Below are positions 63,284-64,000 of a stretch of DNA of 64,000 nt, one piece after another; positions within the stretch are counted from its first letter, which is position 1, and each line of letters opens with the position of its first letter. The stretch is taken from contig NZ_CP119785.1 in assembly GCF_029338235.1 (NCBI RefSeq), positions 2,294,001 to 2,358,000 of the forward strand, given 5' to 3'. A program made the translations under genes and the position numbers. Below the pieces are notes generated by a model that had not been told where the DNA came from, did not search any database, and saw only the letters and a list, made by a program, of their open reading frames with translations. This DNA comes from Haloarcula rara (GTDB taxonomy: Archaea; Halobacteriota; Halobacteria; Halobacteriales; Haloarculaceae).

Positions 63284-64000
63284 ATGAAGGACGAAACACA
63301 GCGACACGCGAGTTCGTTCGCTCACGAGACCCAGGACGTGGCGACCGTCGAATCGACCGTCCGGGCGTTCCTGCGCGAACGCGTCGACGGCGCCGGTGCG
63401 GACGGCGTCGTCGTCGCGATGAGCGGCGGGCTCGATTCGACGGTGACGGCGACGCTGGCCGTCCAGGCGCTCGGCCCCGACCGCGTGCTCGGGCTGGGGT
63501 TGCCCTGTCACAAGACCGACGCCTCGGCGACGATGGAGGCGAGCGTCGTCGCCGACCACCTCGGCATCGAGTTCCAGCGGGTCCACCTCCAGCCGCTACT
63601 GCAGGGGTTCGAACAGCGACTCGCCCCGGACCTGGCTGGCGAAGCGCCCCGCGGCCCGACGCCGACGCCGGACCGCGCCCGGCACAACGTCATCGCCCGG
63701 CTCCGGATGTGCTGTACGTACTACGCCGCCAACCGGCGGAATCGCCTGGTCGTCGGCACGGCGAACCGCTCCGAGCTTCTGCTTGGCTACGTCACGAAAC
63801 ACGGCGACGGCGCCGCCGACCTGTTCCCGCTTGGCGGGCTCTACAAGACGGAGGTCCGGGCGCTGGCCGGCCACCTCGGGCTGCCAGACCCCATCGTCGA
63901 GAAGGTCCCCACCACGGGGCGGTATCCCGGTCAGACCGACGCCGACGACCTCGGGGCGACCTACGACGTCATCGACTCGCTGCTGTACCGGGTCATAGAG
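63284..64000 (+). CDS. nadE: NAD+ synthetase (partial, runs off the right edge)
   Basis: Amidates deamido-NAD to NAD using ATP and ammonia (or glutamine). The frame starts at ATG 63284 and stays open for 239 codons to the edge. The ATP pyrophosphatase loop SGGLDS is at residues 47-52 and the GTANRSELLLGYVTKHGDGA segment fits the family. There is no N-terminal glutaminase domain, so it is of the ammonia-dependent type. The 3' end is outside the window. Confidence 0.93.
   Translation, partial: MKDETQRHASSFAHETQDVATVESTVRAFLRERVDGAGADGVVVAMSGGLDSTVTATLAVQALGPDRVLGLGLPCHKTDASATMEASVVADHLGIEFQRVHLQPLLQGFEQRLAPDLAGEAPRGPTPTPDRARHNVIARLRMCCTYYAANRRNRLVVGTANRSELLLGYVTKHGDGAADLFPLGGLYKTEVRALAGHLGLPDPIVEKVPTTGRYPGQTDADDLGATYDVIDSLLYRVIE

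Overview
The window is chromosomal DNA of an extremely halophilic archaeon (class Halobacteria). The evidence is the high GC content, the very acidic proteins, the leaderless genes with a TATA box about 25 bases upstream, and family content that is typical of or limited to haloarchaea: DUF2150, LWR-salt protein, HTH-10 (Bat-type) regulator, DnaG-type archaeal primase, RfcL, aIF5A, CofG/CofH and archaeal HMG-CoA synthase. The gene set would suit the Haloarcula/Halomicroarcula group, but that is an inference and I cannot fix the genus.

Layout. 1-9.1 kb: end of a flavin-binding-type gene, an RNase H-like gene, malic enzyme, a half-size heme A synthase, clamp-loader large subunit, a VapBC pair, a pilin and an XRE regulator. 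9.2-19.1 kb: HMG-CoA synthase, a large surface protein, MscS channel, PdxS and two paralogous membrane proteins, one of them frameshifted. 19.1-27 kb: valyl-tRNA synthetase, sodium:solute symporter with its DUF3311 partner, a CARF-type regulator and a low-GC Mrr-like nuclease. 27.3-32.6 kb: a 5.2-kb integrated genetic element that splits a peroxiredoxin gene; its attachment core can be read directly and removing the element restores the gene in frame. 32.9-43 kb: dnaG (frameshifted), DUF92 protein, a cis-prenyltransferase and a catalytically dead paralog, tandem cold-shock genes, and a translationally coupled heme/siroheme operon (Ahb fusion, SirC-like, HemA). 43-55.5 kb: OsmC, pterin dehydratase, HAD hydrolase, MoeA-like protein, two GIDE-like paralogs, Hsp20, AarF kinase, response regulator, and a three-gene unit (PhyH-like oxygenase, NRAMP-like transporter, P-loop protein). 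55.5-64 kb: aIF5A-agmatinase pair, CofG, Bat-type regulator, P450, CofH, Ca/Na antiporter and the start of NAD synthetase.

The coenzyme F420 genes cofG and cofH bracket a P450 and a regulator. The agmatinase sits directly behind aIF5A, which is consistent with polyamine supply for hypusine-type modification. No rRNA, tRNA, CRISPR array or insertion sequence was recognised.

The main points for a second look are: the integrated element and its origin-like dyad region beside a Rep-like gene; families of perfect palindromes with a 3-nt spacer, found in two noncoding arrays and inside valS; three single-base losses at G-runs that break dnaG and a membrane protein gene; duplicated gene tails downstream of two genes; and an NRAMP-like transporter that lacks the usual metal-binding motif.
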